64,000 nt of DNA from an uncultured Desulfovibrio sp. Its GTDB lineage: Bacteria > Desulfobacterota > Desulfovibrionia > Desulfovibrionales > Desulfovibrionaceae. This document shows positions 17,442 through 33,754 of the stretch, in pieces. The stretch covers positions 62,001 to 126,000 of the forward strand of contig NZ_CALUWO010000005.1 in assembly GCF_944324505.1 (NCBI RefSeq), in the 5' to 3' direction. Each line of letters opens with the position of its first letter. The stretch's first letter is position 1. Position numbers and translations under genes: made by a program. The notes beneath the pieces are model-generated. The model did not search any database, was not told the origin of the DNA, and saw nothing but the letters and a program-made list of their open reading frames with translations.

Positions 17442-17480
17442 TAGAGGCTCCTTTCAAAGGAAAGATGCTGGAGTGTTTGA

Positions 17481-18164
17481 CTACCAGGGGAAGGCACCGC
17501 CACGGGCACGGCCACCGCGCTTGATGGCATAGTCCATGCCGATCTGGGCACGGGACATGAAGAACAGCGCGATGTGCGACAGCTTGGTGAACGGAGCCAG
17601 AATGAGGAAGAGTTCGCCGGTGAGCACATGAACCAGCATCCAGCCCTCGTAGCCGCCGAAGATTTCAAAGCGGGCGATGACGCCGGTGAGGAAGGGCAGA
17701 ATGGTCAGCACGAGGATGAGCCAGTCGCTGTTGGTGGTGAGCAGGCGCAGGTTGGGATTGCTGAGACGGCGAACAATGATGAGGGCCAGGCCCACGATGC
17801 TGGCCACGCTCAGCAGGTCAGCCAGGAAGGACGGCAGCGCCGGCAGGGAGATGCCCAGGGCGTGTTCCAGCACCACGGTATGACCCAGCAGGAAGAGGGG
17901 CACCAGCACGGCACCGAAATGCAGCAGGAAGAACAGCACAGCCGACACAGGCTGCGTGCGCCAGCCCCGGGTACCGCCGGGGAGGAGCCATTTGCCGATG
18001 GAAGCGGCAATGCCGGGAATGGAGCGGTCGGTATGGGCACGATAGGCGATGCGGTCGGCCTTGCCGTCAAGGCCGATGATGTAGGCCGCAATGCGGTAGA
18101 TCATGCCGATGAAGAAAACCGCCAGCGAAAGGGTGAACAGGTCGCCAGTGATGAAATTGATCAT
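17481..18164 (-). CDS. HmcE/TmcC-like membrane cytochrome b subunit
   Basis: The 227-residue protein has about five membrane segments of the NarI/DsrM type. Histidines within helices (LLHFGAVL, LGHTVVLEHAL, LVHVLTGELF, KLSHIALFF) are candidate heme b ligands. The length is close to HmcE (about 226 residues). The start at 18164 is preceded by AGGAGG; the frame is open for 12 more codons upstream without a site. It would carry electrons between the periplasmic cytochrome and the HdrD-like subunit, and may react with menaquinone. Confidence 0.82.
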   Translation of the reverse strand: MINFITGDLFTLSLAVFFIGMIYRIAAYIIGLDGKADRIAYRAHTDRSIPGIAASIGKWLLPGGTRGWRTQPVSAVLFFLLHFGAVLVPLFLLGHTVVLEHALGISLPALPSFLADLLSVASIVGLALIIVRRLSNPNLRLLTTNSDWLILVLTILPFLTGVIARFEIFGGYEGWMLVHVLTGELFLILAPFTKLSHIALFFMSRAQIGMDYAIKRGGRARGGAFPW

Positions 18165-18212
18165 GAGAAGTTGCCTCCTGATGTGCGGTTGGTTGAGCAA
18201 CGCCCGAAGGCA

Positions 18213-18587
18213 CTACTTCTGGGCAGCGGCAATGGCTGCGCTGTGACAGGAGCGGCACTCGGTGATGCGCGGTCCATCCTGCATCTTGGCATGGCAGGCC
18301 GTGCAGTTTTCGTGCATATAGGCGACCCGCGTGCTCACGGCCTTCTTGTCCACTTCAAGGAAAACGTCCGGGGTATCTTCCAGGTGACAGGCAGAGCAGT
18401 CGTCCTTCATGGCGGCCACATGCTCGTCATGATTGAAGAAGACCTTGGGCATCTTGCTGGCGGTGATGCCGGTGTTCTGGAAGGGGATGTACTCCTCGGC
18501 CGTGGCGCCGGAGGGCAGGGCAAGGCCCAGCGTCAGCAGGCACGCGGCACACGCCATAACCATCTGTTTCGTGTTTGGGGCTTTCAT
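18213..18587 (-). CDS. Periplasmic triheme c-type cytochrome (class III, c7-like)
   Basis: The 124-residue protein has a signal peptide (about residues 1-30, ending ATA) and three CxxCH heme sites (64-68, 95-99, 111-115). Distal ligands are predicted as His53 and His56 (FNHDEH) and His92. In tetraheme cytochrome c3 the second heme site would follow the first; here it is missing, so the layout is that of triheme c7. It is the first gene of the operon and so takes the place held by the multiheme HmcA or TmcA in related complexes. ATG chosen with AAAGGAC upstream. Confidence 0.88.
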   Translation of the reverse strand: MKAPNTKQMVMACAACLLTLGLALPSGATAEEYIPFQNTGITASKMPKVFFNHDEHVAAMKDDCSACHLEDTPDVFLEVDKKAVSTRVAYMHENCTACHAKMQDGPRITECRSCHSAAIAAAQK

Positions 18588-18757
18588 ACAAGTCCTTTAA
18601 GGGGCTGAAATTTGTTGCCGGACGGCCCATGCCGCCCAAGTACCCGCCAAAACCAGATCGACCCTTGTGGCCCACAGGCCGGGGTCTGCACCGGCAGGGC
18701 AAGGCGGCAGGCCGCTTTGCCGGTACCGGCACCCATGACCGCGTATGCGGCCAACAC

Positions 18758-18788
18758 AAACAATACATCGGCGTATTGTTTTTGCCAA
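18758..18788 (-). promoter_or_regulatory. Promoter with overlapping operator for the cytochrome operon
   Basis: On the minus strand, TTGGCA (18788-18783), a 17-nt spacer and TATTGT (18765-18760) form a near-consensus promoter about 170 nt before the cytochrome start. A perfect 9-bp inverted repeat, AAACAATAC-N6-GTATTGTTT (18758-18781), covers the spacer and the -10 box. A protein bound there would block transcription. The site does not match the Rex or HcpR consensus that I know. Confidence 0.6.
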
Positions 18789-18937
18789 GGTATCCGCCAC
18801 GTAAAAAAGCAAGGAAGCGGCTCCCGTCGGGGAAACGTACCTTGCGACGCGGGGATCCTGCCCGTTCCGCGCCGCTGAGGCGCGGGGCCGCGTCCCTCGC
18901 GGAAAAAGAGGTGCGGGAAAGGACAAGATATTTTTCT

Positions 18938-18966
18938 TTTCTATCACAGCCAGCCTGGCTAGGCAA
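18938..18966 (-). promoter_or_regulatory. Second possible promoter for the cytochrome operon
   Basis: TTGCCT (18966-18961), 17-nt spacer, TAGAAA (18943-18938). If used, it gives a leader of about 345 nt. The stretch 18789-18937 between the two promoters holds no gene that I can see. Confidence 0.35.
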
Positions 18967-19138
18967 GCCCATTTTGCAATGCAAGACAGGAGAACAGCAG
19001 GAAAAGTTCGTCCGCCCCAAAACGCCAAACCCCCGCCACAGGGCGGGGGAAATGCCGGCAGCAGCGGGCGGCTGTGCGGGAAGGCCGGCCGGGGCAGCCC
19101 GTATACACGGCACAGGCACGGGCTTCGCCAGCTGCGGC

Positions 19139-19186
19139 AAAAAACCGCCGCCCGTCCGCATGACGGCATGCGAAAACGGGCGGCGG
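19139..19186 (-). terminator. Intrinsic terminator after rpoC
   Basis: On the minus strand, CCGCCGCCCGT (19186-19176) pairs perfectly with ACGGGCGGCGG (19155-19145). An inner ATGCCG/CGGCAT-like pairing lies in the loop, and T6 (19144-19139) follows. It lies 8 nt past the rpoC stop. Between it and the promoter at 18938 nothing else is recognised, except a CCCCCGCC/GGGCGGGGG hairpin at 19030-19049. Confidence 0.88.
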
Positions 19187-19194
19187 GACAGTGA

Positions 19195-23361
<4,167 letters not shown>

Positions 23362-23424
23362 ATGTCCACCTTGCTTGTCAAAAGCTGGTTACAGTCGTTG
23401 CCGCGGGTCGGGGCGGAAGGCAGG

Positions 23425-27654
<4,230 letters not shown>

Positions 27655-27823
27655 GCTATACCTCAGGTGGGTAGCGGTTGCGCTTCGGTATGCCGGTGCC
27701 GGGCTGGGAGGCCCCGGTCTGCGGGCGGACGTATGGCCCGCAGCGTTGTACCGGTGTGCCGCTGTCCGAAGCGTAGTTCCCTTGGAATGTCAGATCGAAA
27801 ACGCAAACAGGCGACAAAAGGCC

Positions 27824-27843
27824 ACGCTCCCGGGCAGGAGCGT
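27824..27843. repeat. Perfect hairpin in the rpoB leader
   Basis: ACGCTCC-N6-GGAGCGT. On the minus strand it is followed by GGCC and T4; on the plus strand by TTCCGTTTT. It could be a weak terminator or attenuator in the rpoBC leader. Confidence 0.45.
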
Positions 27844-27936
27844 TTCCGTTTTGTGCGCCAGAAAAAGGCTAGGCATATCGTGCATGATGCGGATGATCGA
27901 CCAGAGCATTCCTCCAATGCTTGACAGGAATTGCAA

Positions 27937-27965
27937 TGGATATCCCGTTTCCCTCTTTTTGGCAA
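27937..27965 (-). promoter_or_regulatory. Possible rpoB promoter
   Basis: On the minus strand TTGCCA (27965-27960), 17-nt spacer, TATCCA (27942-27937), about 280 nt before the rpoB ATG. Confidence 0.4.
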
Positions 27966-28323
27966 GATGTTTTTTGGGCGGTATGTGCCGTTTTGCCGGA
28001 TCGGCGAGATGGGCGGGGTGTCGGTTTCTGGTGCGCCAGGGCGTGCCGGGCGTACCGCACAACGGGAGCCGCCGGGGCAGATTGGTTGCGGGCTGCGCTG
28101 GCGGCAGCGCCACATCCCCCGGAAACATGTGCCGGGAAGGCGGGGCATGGCGGGTGGACTGCACCGGCGGGCCGTTGGGGCGCCGGAGTGTCAGGCGCAG
28201 GTGCAGGGGGCGCGGCAGCCTGCCGCACGGGACGGCCCGTGCCGTGGGGCAATGCCATGGGGCGGGCAGCAGGTGTTGTCCTGCGGGACACGCGCATGCG
28301 GCCGGAACCGCTCACGACAGCGA

Positions 28324-28350
28324 GATGCAGGGGGATGCAGGGGGATGCAG
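28324..28350. repeat. Short tandem repeat (10-bp unit, 2.7 copies)
   Basis: The unit GATGCAGGGG occurs twice in full and once in part. Confidence 0.7.
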
Positions 28351-28631
28351 GCAGCACGTGTTTTGTTCAGAACTAAAATTTTTTTGGCAAAAGTATTAGC
28401 ACAAAGAGCAGGACGCGGCAGCTGTCGTCCGCCGGTCCGGCTTGTCTGCCAGAGGAAGGAGGGCCGGCGTGCTGCCTGCTGCTGCGGCATGGCGGCGCGG
28501 GGCAGGGCATGGGGCAGAACACGGGGCAGCATCGGGGCGCAGCGCATCCGCCCGTGCCGTAATGGCTTTTCCGGCCATGGCAGGCCATGGGGAACACACG
28601 GCCGTGCGGCAGGCTGACCAGGAGTTCGTCC

Positions 28632-29132
28632 TTAGAGCAGGCCCTTTTCTTCCAGGTCTGCAAGGACCTTTTTCAGCAGCGCGGCCAGATCCTTCCGTTC
28701 CTTGCTGCTCAGCACGTCCAGCAGCTGCTTTTCCATAGCGGTCCGGGCCAGGAAGGCTTCCCGTGCCAGCTGCTGACCGGCAGGGGTCAGGGTGACAAGA
28801 TAGCTGCGCCGGTTGTGGGCCTGGGTGCGGCGACTGACAAGACCGCGCGCTTCCAGGGCGTCCAGAATGCCCGTCATGGCGCCGGGGCTGCGATTGCACT
28901 GGGCGGTGATGTCCTTGGGGGTCAGCTCGTGGGGCGGGCCGGCATACAGCAGCGCGGCCAGCACATCGGCCTCCACGCTGCGCAGGCCCAGGGGGCGCAG
29001 GGTCTCGCTGCACAGCTGCGCATGGCAGCGGCTCATACGCAGAATGCGCCCCCAGACACCTTCCGGCTTGAGGTCCGGGAAGATATCCTTCCAGCGCTGG
29101 TTACGCTGCTGCACCGAGTCTTCCTTTTTCAT
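28632..29132 (-). CDS. MarR-family transcriptional regulator
   Basis: The 166-residue protein has a winged helix-turn-helix of the MarR type: the recognition part lies around TPKDITAQCNRSPGAMTGILDALEARGLV (seen as DITAQCNRSPGAMT and LDALEARGLV), followed by a wing with RRSYLVTLTPAG, flanked by dimerisation helices. The start at 29132 is set by AAGGA upstream; an ATG two codons earlier is possible. No neighbouring transporter or enzyme suggests its target. The 980-nt gap after it leads to rpoB on the same strand. Confidence 0.85.
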   Translation of the reverse strand: MKKEDSVQQRNQRWKDIFPDLKPEGVWGRILRMSRCHAQLCSETLRPLGLRSVEADVLAALLYAGPPHELTPKDITAQCNRSPGAMTGILDALEARGLVSRRTQAHNRRSYLVTLTPAGQQLAREAFLARTAMEKQLLDVLSSKERKDLAALLKKVLADLEEKGLL

Positions 29133-29348
29133 ACGCATCCTTGCTGCTGTGGCGGAACCCTCCGCCGGGCGGGCGCCGCTGTCCGGCCGGGACCGATACC
29201 CCCGGAGCGCGGCGGGCCGCTGGGGGCGGCTGTTTTCCTGTCTGTCAGGCGGCGGACACGGGCGGGGCAATCAGGCATCTGACCAATAAGCATACGGGGA
29301 AACGCGCAGGACAGCAAGCCGGGCCGGCGCGTCCGCCGGGAAAAGAGA

Positions 29349-29378
29349 TTGACGGCAGAATCTTTTCTGCGGTATGGA
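29349..29378 (+). promoter_or_regulatory. Predicted tRNA-Val promoter
   Basis: TTGACG (29349-29354), 18-nt spacer, TATGGA (29373-29378), 9 nt before the tRNA 5' end. Confidence 0.6.
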
Positions 29379-29387
29379 ATCAGCTCC

Positions 29388-29463
29388 GGGCAGTTAGCTC
29401 AGCTGGTTGAGCACCGCCCTTACAAGGCGGGGGCCACAGGTTCAAGTCCTGTACTGCCCACCA
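29388..29463 (+). tRNA. tRNA-Val (anticodon TAC)
   Basis: Full cloverleaf: acceptor GGGCAGT/ACTGCCC, D arm GCTC/GAGC, anticodon stem CCGCC/GGCGG with loop CTTACAA, T arm with GGTTCAAGTCC, discriminator A and an encoded CCA. It is 76 nt in length. Confidence 0.97.
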
Positions 29464-29472
29464 GGACAACAG

Positions 29473-29505
29473 AGGGGTTGCGGCAGCTGCCGCAGCCCCT
29501 TTTTG
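29473..29505 (+). terminator. Intrinsic terminator after tRNA-Val
   Basis: 12-bp arms (29473-29484 and 29489-29500, with a T-G pair) around an AGCT loop, followed by T5-6. Confidence 0.88.
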
Positions 29506-29557
29506 TGTGCTGCCCCTGCTGCGGCGTGCGGGGAGGGCGGCATGTCCCCCGAAAGGC

Positions 29558-29586
29558 TTGACAGCAGGCGGCATGTGGCCTATAAG
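29558..29586 (+). promoter_or_regulatory. tRNA-Asp promoter, near consensus
   Basis: TTGACA (29558-29563), 17-nt spacer, TATAAG (29581-29586), with the tRNA starting 27 nt later. Confidence 0.8.
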
Positions 29587-29613
29587 AGCCTTCACGGAAA
29601 CTATTCCGTTTCT

Positions 29614-29690
<77 letters not shown>

Positions 29691-29698
29691 GAAATCAG

Positions 29699-29727
29699 GC
29701 GCACCGTTTTGCGGTGCGCTTTTTTTG
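29699..29727 (+). terminator. Intrinsic terminator after tRNA-Asp
   Basis: GCGCACCG (29699-29706) pairs with CGGTGCGC (29712-29719), followed by a run of about eight T. Confidence 0.92.
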
Positions 29728-29816
29728 TGTCCGCCGTGTCTGCTGCGCGCACGGGCCGTGCTTGCCGGACTTGCCGGATGGCCGGGGGCCGGCGGTGGTC
29801 TGTTGGCGCTCTTCCC

Positions 29817-29845
29817 TTGACCATTGCCGGCAAACAGTCTATAAA
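29817..29845 (+). promoter_or_regulatory. ffh promoter, near consensus
   Basis: TTGACC (29817-29822), 17-nt spacer, TATAAA (29840-29845), 64 nt before the ffh ATG. Confidence 0.8.
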
Positions 29846-29909
29846 TGCAAGTTCTGTAAATCCGCAGAGACGGCTTGCCCGTCCCTGCGCTACCGCCTTT
29901 GGGGGCGTC

Positions 29910-31409
29910 ATGTTTGAAAGTCTTTCCGACCGGCTGTCATCCGCGTTCCGCAGTCTGCGCGGGCAAACCCAGCTGACCGAAGAGAATATCCAGGCCGGGC
30001 TGCGGGAAGTGCGCCTGGCCCTGCTGGAAGCCGATGTCAACTACAAGGTCGTCAAGGACTTTGTGGAAAGCGTGCGCGGAAAGTGCCTTGGTCAGGAGGT
30101 GATCAAGGGGGTCAGCCCGGCACAGCAGGTGGTCAAGGTCGTTCACGACGAGCTGGTGAATCTGCTGGGCGGAGAGACTACGGGGCTTGACCTTCAGGGC
30201 AGGGAGCCGGCTGTCATCATGCTGGTGGGCCTTCAGGGGTCGGGCAAGACCACGTCCGCCGGCAAGCTGGCCAATCTGCTGCGCAAGCAGAAGATGCGCC
30301 CCTATCTGGTGCCGGCTGACGTCTACCGCCCGGCCGCCATTGATCAGCTGACCGTGCTTGCCCGGCAGCTGGACATGCCCTGTTATCCTTCCACGGTGGA
30401 CATGAAGCCCGTGGACATCGCCAAAAAGGCCCTGGAAGCCGCCCGTGAGCAGCAGGCCACCGTGGTGCTGCTGGATACGGCCGGTCGCCTGCACGTGGAC
30501 GAGCCGCTCATGGAAGAGCTGTCCGCCATCAAGGCGGCGGTGCAGCCGCAGGAAATCCTCTTTGTGGCTGACGCCATGACCGGTCAGGATGCCGTGACCG
30601 TGGCCGAGTCCTTCAATCAGCGGCTGGGCATCACGGGCGTGGTGCTTACCAAGATGGACGGCGATGCCCGCGGCGGCGCGGCCCTGTCCATTCGCGCGGT
30701 GACCGGTGCACCGGTGAAATTTGTGGGCATGGGCGAAAAACTGTCGGAAATGGAGGTATTCCATCCCGACCGTATCGCCGGGCGCATCCTGGGGATGGGG
30801 GATGTGCTGACCCTGGTGGAAAAGGCCCAGGAAACCATCAATGCCGAAGAGGCCGAAGCCCTTGCCCGCAAAATGCGCAAGGCCAGCTTTGACCTGGAAG
30901 ATTTTCGCACCCAGATGCGCCGGGTCAAGAAACTCGGCTCACTGGACAGCATTCTCAAGATGATTCCCGGCCTGGGCGGTCTGCGCGAAAAGCTGGCCGA
31001 GGCCGGCGGCGCCATGCCCGAAAAGGAAATGGCCCGTACCGAAGCCATCATCAATTCCATGACCATGGCCGAGCGCCACAATCCGGATATTCTCAATGGC
31101 AGCCGCCGCGCGCGCATTGCCAGGGGGGCCGGGGTGACGGTACAGCAGGTCAATCAGCTGGTGCGTCAGTTCGAGCAGATGCGCCAGATGATGAAGGGCA
31201 TGATGGGCGGCAAGGCCAAGATGCCGTCCATGCCCGGTCTGCCCCGCGGCGTGAATCTGCCCGGCGGCATGGGGGGGATGGCGCCCGGCATGGGACTGCC
31301 CGGCATGCCGCCGGGAATGGGTCTGCCGGGGGGAATGCCGGCCGGCAAGGCCGCTCCGGCCAAGAAGCGCAAGAAGCGCGAACGTCCGGCCAAGCACAAG
31401 AAAAAATAA
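29910..31409 (+). CDS. ffh: Signal recognition particle protein Ffh
   Basis: The 499-residue GTPase targets nascent membrane proteins. It has the N domain, the G domain with [15 protein letters not shown] (G1), [10 protein letters not shown] (G3) and [10 protein letters not shown] (G4 plus closing loop), and the methionine-rich M domain that binds 4.5S RNA ([18 protein letters not shown]). A 60-residue tail follows the M domain, rich in Gly, Met and Pro and ending in a lysine cluster; it is longer than usual. The start at 29910 follows the promoter; the open frame before it spans the promoter and cannot be coding. It is followed by rpsP. Confidence 0.96.
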   Translation: MFESLSDRLSSAFRSLRGQTQLTEENIQAGLREVRLALLEADVNYKVVKDFVESVRGKCLGQEVIKGVSPAQQVVKVVHDELVNLLGGETTGLDLQGREPAVIMLVGLQGSGKTTSAGKLANLLRKQKMRPYLVPADVYRPAAIDQLTVLARQLDMPCYPSTVDMKPVDIAKKALEAAREQQATVVLLDTAGRLHVDEPLMEELSAIKAAVQPQEILFVADAMTGQDAVTVAESFNQRLGITGVVLTKMDGDARGGAALSIRAVTGAPVKFVGMGEKLSEMEVFHPDRIAGRILGMGDVLTLVEKAQETINAEEAEALARKMRKASFDLEDFRTQMRRVKKLGSLDSILKMIPGLGGLREKLAEAGGAMPEKEMARTEAIINSMTMAERHNPDILNGSRRARIARGAGVTVQQVNQLVRQFEQMRQMMKGMMGGKAKMPSMPGLPRGVNLPGGMGGMAPGMGLPGMPPGMGLPGGMPAGKAAPAKKRKKRERPAKHKKK

Positions 31410-31455
31410 CGGGCTGCCCCCGTTATGCTATCTGTCCGGCGGGAGTAGGCTGTGC

Positions 31456-31484
31456 TTGCTCTTTTGCCCTGATAACGATACATG
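31456..31484 (+). promoter_or_regulatory. Possible rpsP promoter
   Basis: TTGCTC (31456-31461), 17-nt spacer, TACATG (31479-31484), 30 nt before the rpsP ATG. Confidence 0.45.
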
Positions 31485-31513
31485 AACGCATTAAACAAAA
31501 GGGAGTAATACTC

Positions 31514-31753
31514 ATGGCCGTTAAGCTGAAATTGACCCGCATGGGCAGCAAGAAGCATCCGTTCTACCGCGTGGTGGCCGCCAACGACGAAACCCGTCGT
31601 GATGGCCGCCCGCTGGATTTCCTGGGCTACTACAATCCCATGGTCGAGCCTGCTGATGTGAAGCTGGACGCCGACAAGGTGAAGGAATGGCTCGGCCGCG
31701 GCGCCGAACCCACCGACACCGTGCGTGCCCTCATCAAGAAGCACATGGGCTAA
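31514..31753 (+). CDS. rpsP: 30S ribosomal protein S16
   Basis: The 79-residue protein has the S16 signature at its start ([18 protein letters not shown]) and the [13 protein letters not shown] segment. A good AGGGAG site precedes the ATG. It heads the rpsP-khpA-rimM group. Confidence 0.97.
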   Translation: MAVKLKLTRMGSKKHPFYRVVAANDETRRDGRPLDFLGYYNPMVEPADVKLDADKVKEWLGRGAEPTDTVRALIKKHMG

Positions 31754-31785
31754 TTCCGCGCCTGTCCGGCGCGGCGGAGGTTCGT

Positions 31786-32016
31786 ATGAAGGAGTTGATT
31801 CTCTACATCGCCAAGTCGCTGGTGGATCACCCTGAAGAGGTACAGGTCAGCGAGATCGAAGGCGAACAAACCACTGTGCTGGAATTGAAGGTTGCCAAGG
31901 AAGATTTGGGCAAGGTCATCGGCAAGCAGGGCCGCACGGCGCGCGCCATGCGCACGCTGCTGAGCGCCGCTTCCACCAAATGCCGCAAACGGGCGGTGCT
32001 GGAGATTCTGGAATAG
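31786..32016 (+). CDS. khpA: KH-domain RNA-binding protein KhpA
   Basis: The 76-residue protein is one KH domain with the RNA-gripping GKQG loop ([15 protein letters not shown]). It is usually encoded between rpsP and rimM and acts as a small RNA chaperone, often with KhpB. The GGAGG site 5 nt before the ATG at 31786 fixes the start; the longer open frame is not supported. Confidence 0.93.
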   Translation: MKELILYIAKSLVDHPEEVQVSEIEGEQTTVLELKVAKEDLGKVIGKQGRTARAMRTLLSAASTKCRKRAVLEILE

Positions 32017-32024
32017 GCCTGACC

Positions 32025-32576
32025 ATGCCCCACTGGATCGAACTGGGCGTTTTCCTACGCCCGCACGGTATCAAGGGGGAGTGCTGCATCGACTGGTATG
32101 CAGACTCCCCTTCCCTTCTTGACGCGCCCCTGTTTCTGCAACAGGGGCAGCGTCCTCCCCGCCCGTTGCGCCTGCGTGCCTGGCGCATGCACAAGGGGCG
32201 TCCTCTTCTGCTGCCGGACGGCGTGAATGACCGCACGGCTGCGGAAGAACTGCGCGGCGCCCGCATTCTCATCGACCGCGCCTCCCTGCCGGAAACGGAC
32301 GAGGATGAGGTCTATGTGGAAGACCTCCTGGGCTGTGCGGTTTTTCTGGACGATGGCCGTCGCCTGGGCTGTCTGGACCATGTGGAATACCCCGCCGGCC
32401 GCGAGGTCTGGGGCATCCGCACCGCAGATGGCCGGGAAGTGCTCTTTCCCGCGGAACCCTGCTTCATTGTGGGCTTTGACCTGGGGGATCCGCAGGGCCC
32501 CCGCGTGACCATTGCGCCGCCTGACGGGCTGCTGGATATCTATCTGGGGACAGACACGCCGGCCACAGAGGACTGA
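32025..32576 (+). CDS. rimM: 16S rRNA processing protein RimM
   Basis: The 183-residue protein has the RimM N-domain opening (ELGVFLRPHGIKGE) and the C-terminal PRC-barrel domain (EDEVYVEDLLGCAVFL). It helps 30S head assembly around S19. It starts 8 nt after khpA. In most bacteria trmD and rplS follow directly; here mutM follows and trmD-rplS lie 11 kb away on the other strand. Confidence 0.93.
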   Translation: MPHWIELGVFLRPHGIKGECCIDWYADSPSLLDAPLFLQQGQRPPRPLRLRAWRMHKGRPLLLPDGVNDRTAAEELRGARILIDRASLPETDEDEVYVEDLLGCAVFLDDGRRLGCLDHVEYPAGREVWGIRTADGREVLFPAEPCFIVGFDLGDPQGPRVTIAPPDGLLDIYLGTDTPATED

Positions 32577-32581
32577 TGCCC

Positions 32582-33457
32582 ATGCCCGAACTGCCCGAAG
32601 TGGAAACCGTGGTCCGCACCCTGCGTCCGCAGGTGCTCCACCGGTGCATCCGGCGGGTGGACCTGCTGCGCCCGTCGCAGGTGCATCCCCTGAGTCTGCC
32701 CCTGACAACGCTGGAAGGGCGGCAGATCGTAGAGGTCACGCGCCGCGGCAAGCTGGTGCTGCTGCATCTGGCCGCGCCCGCCTCCTGCCCGCAGATCGCA
32801 GCCGCGGCCCCGGATGTGCCCGAGCTGCTGGCGGTGCATTTGCGCATGACCGGCCGTCTCATGACCCACCCTGACGGCACCCCGCCACACGCGCACAGCC
32901 GCTGCCTCTTTTACCTGGACGGTACGGACGGCCCGTCCGTGCTCTTCTTTGATGATGTACGCGCCTTCGGCCTGCTGTTTGCCGCCACGCCGGCCCTGTT
33001 GCAGCGCTGGGACTTCTGGCGCCGCATGGGGCCGGAGCCGCTGGAACATCCGGCCGCGACGCTGGGAGCCGACCTCTTCTCCCGCCTGCATACCCGCCGC
33101 ACAGCGCTCAAGGCCCTGCTGCTGGACCAGAGCGTGCTTGCCGGCATAGGCAATATCTATGCCGACGAGTCCCTGTTCCAGGCCGGTCTGGACCCGCGCC
33201 GCCCCGGCGCGTCCCTTGCCCTGCCGGAGTGGCAGCAGCTCTGTGCCGCCCTGCAGGCGGTGCTGCGGCTTTCCATTGCCCAGTGCGGCAGTTCCATCCG
33301 GGACTACCGGGATGCCAACGGGCATGTGGGCGCCTTTCAGAACAGTTTTGCCGTCTACGGGCGCGGTGGCGAGCCGTGCACGCGCTGCGGCCGCCCGCTG
33401 GTCAGAACGCGCGTGGCCGGGCGCACCACCATTTTCTGTCCCTCCTGCCAGCACTGA
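32582..33457 (+). CDS. mutM: Formamidopyrimidine-DNA glycosylase
   Basis: The 291-residue repair enzyme removes oxidised purines. The start is fixed at 32582 rather than the ATG two codons earlier because the catalytic residue is the proline that follows the initiator (M-PELPEVET), with Glu next to it. The helix-two-turn-helix (LLDQSVLAGIGNIYADESL) and the C-terminal zinc finger (CTRCGRPLVRT...FCPSC) are intact. It overlaps the end of rimM only through upstream leader sequence and is probably in the same transcript. Confidence 0.95.
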   Translation: MPELPEVETVVRTLRPQVLHRCIRRVDLLRPSQVHPLSLPLTTLEGRQIVEVTRRGKLVLLHLAAPASCPQIAAAAPDVPELLAVHLRMTGRLMTHPDGTPPHAHSRCLFYLDGTDGPSVLFFDDVRAFGLLFAATPALLQRWDFWRRMGPEPLEHPAATLGADLFSRLHTRRTALKALLLDQSVLAGIGNIYADESLFQAGLDPRRPGASLALPEWQQLCAALQAVLRLSIAQCGSSIRDYRDANGHVGAFQNSFAVYGRGGEPCTRCGRPLVRTRVAGRTTIFCPSCQH

Positions 33458-33754
33458 CATCAGTGCGGCCATGCTGTGGAAGCGGAGCGCCCGTACCCTG
33501 CGCCGGGTCTGCTGCAAAATGCCGGTTAAGGCCTGTTAACACAAATTTTACAAATAATTTCAATAGATAAAACAAACGAGCTGAACTTGTTCCGCTTGCC
33601 GTGGGAGGCGGGGGTACCTCGTGTCCCTGCTCTTCCCCCGGTAAAAGCGCGCTGGGGAAGGGATGGGGGGCCTGGGGGGAAGGGAAACCCGCTCCCGCGC
33701 TGGCGGAGGGGTTTTCCTTCCCCCCCGAACAGGCAACGAATCGTGTTAACAGCC
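33458..33754. other. Intergenic region between convergent mutM and the isochorismatase-like gene
   Basis: No gene. It contains an AT-rich patch (33533-33580) unlike the surrounding GC-rich DNA, a G/C-run-rich middle (33650-33726), and a pair of 10-bp inverted repeats at its ends (listed separately). This is one junction of the rearranged ribosomal block. Confidence 0.6.
33533..33752. repeat. 10-bp inverted repeats bounding a 220-bp segment
   Basis: CTGTTAACAC at 33533-33542 is the exact reverse complement of GTGTTAACAG at 33743-33752. The core GTTAAC is itself a palindrome. No target-site duplication or transposase is seen. Confidence 0.45.

Larger units (their letters stand above)
27655..28631. 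other. Gene-poor region upstream of rpoB
   Basis: About 1 kb with only overlapping shadow frames on both strands. I looked for rplJ/rplL and found none. It holds a possible rpoB promoter, a hairpin, a short tandem repeat and an AT-rich patch (28361-28400). The leader of rpoBC is likely to be about 280 nt or more. Confidence 0.6.

Noticed and set aside
15933..17444. A 503-codon plus-strand frame opposite the HdrD-like gene
   Set aside because: Antisense shadow; the opposite strand has two ferredoxin motifs and a CCG domain.
28324..28350. Tandem repeat considered as the start of a CRISPR array or minisatellite
   Set aside because: Only 2.7 copies of a 10-bp unit with no spacers.
29709..29909. 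An N-terminal extension of ffh
   Set aside because: It spans the tRNA-Asp terminator tail and the ffh promoter, so it cannot be translated from that transcript.
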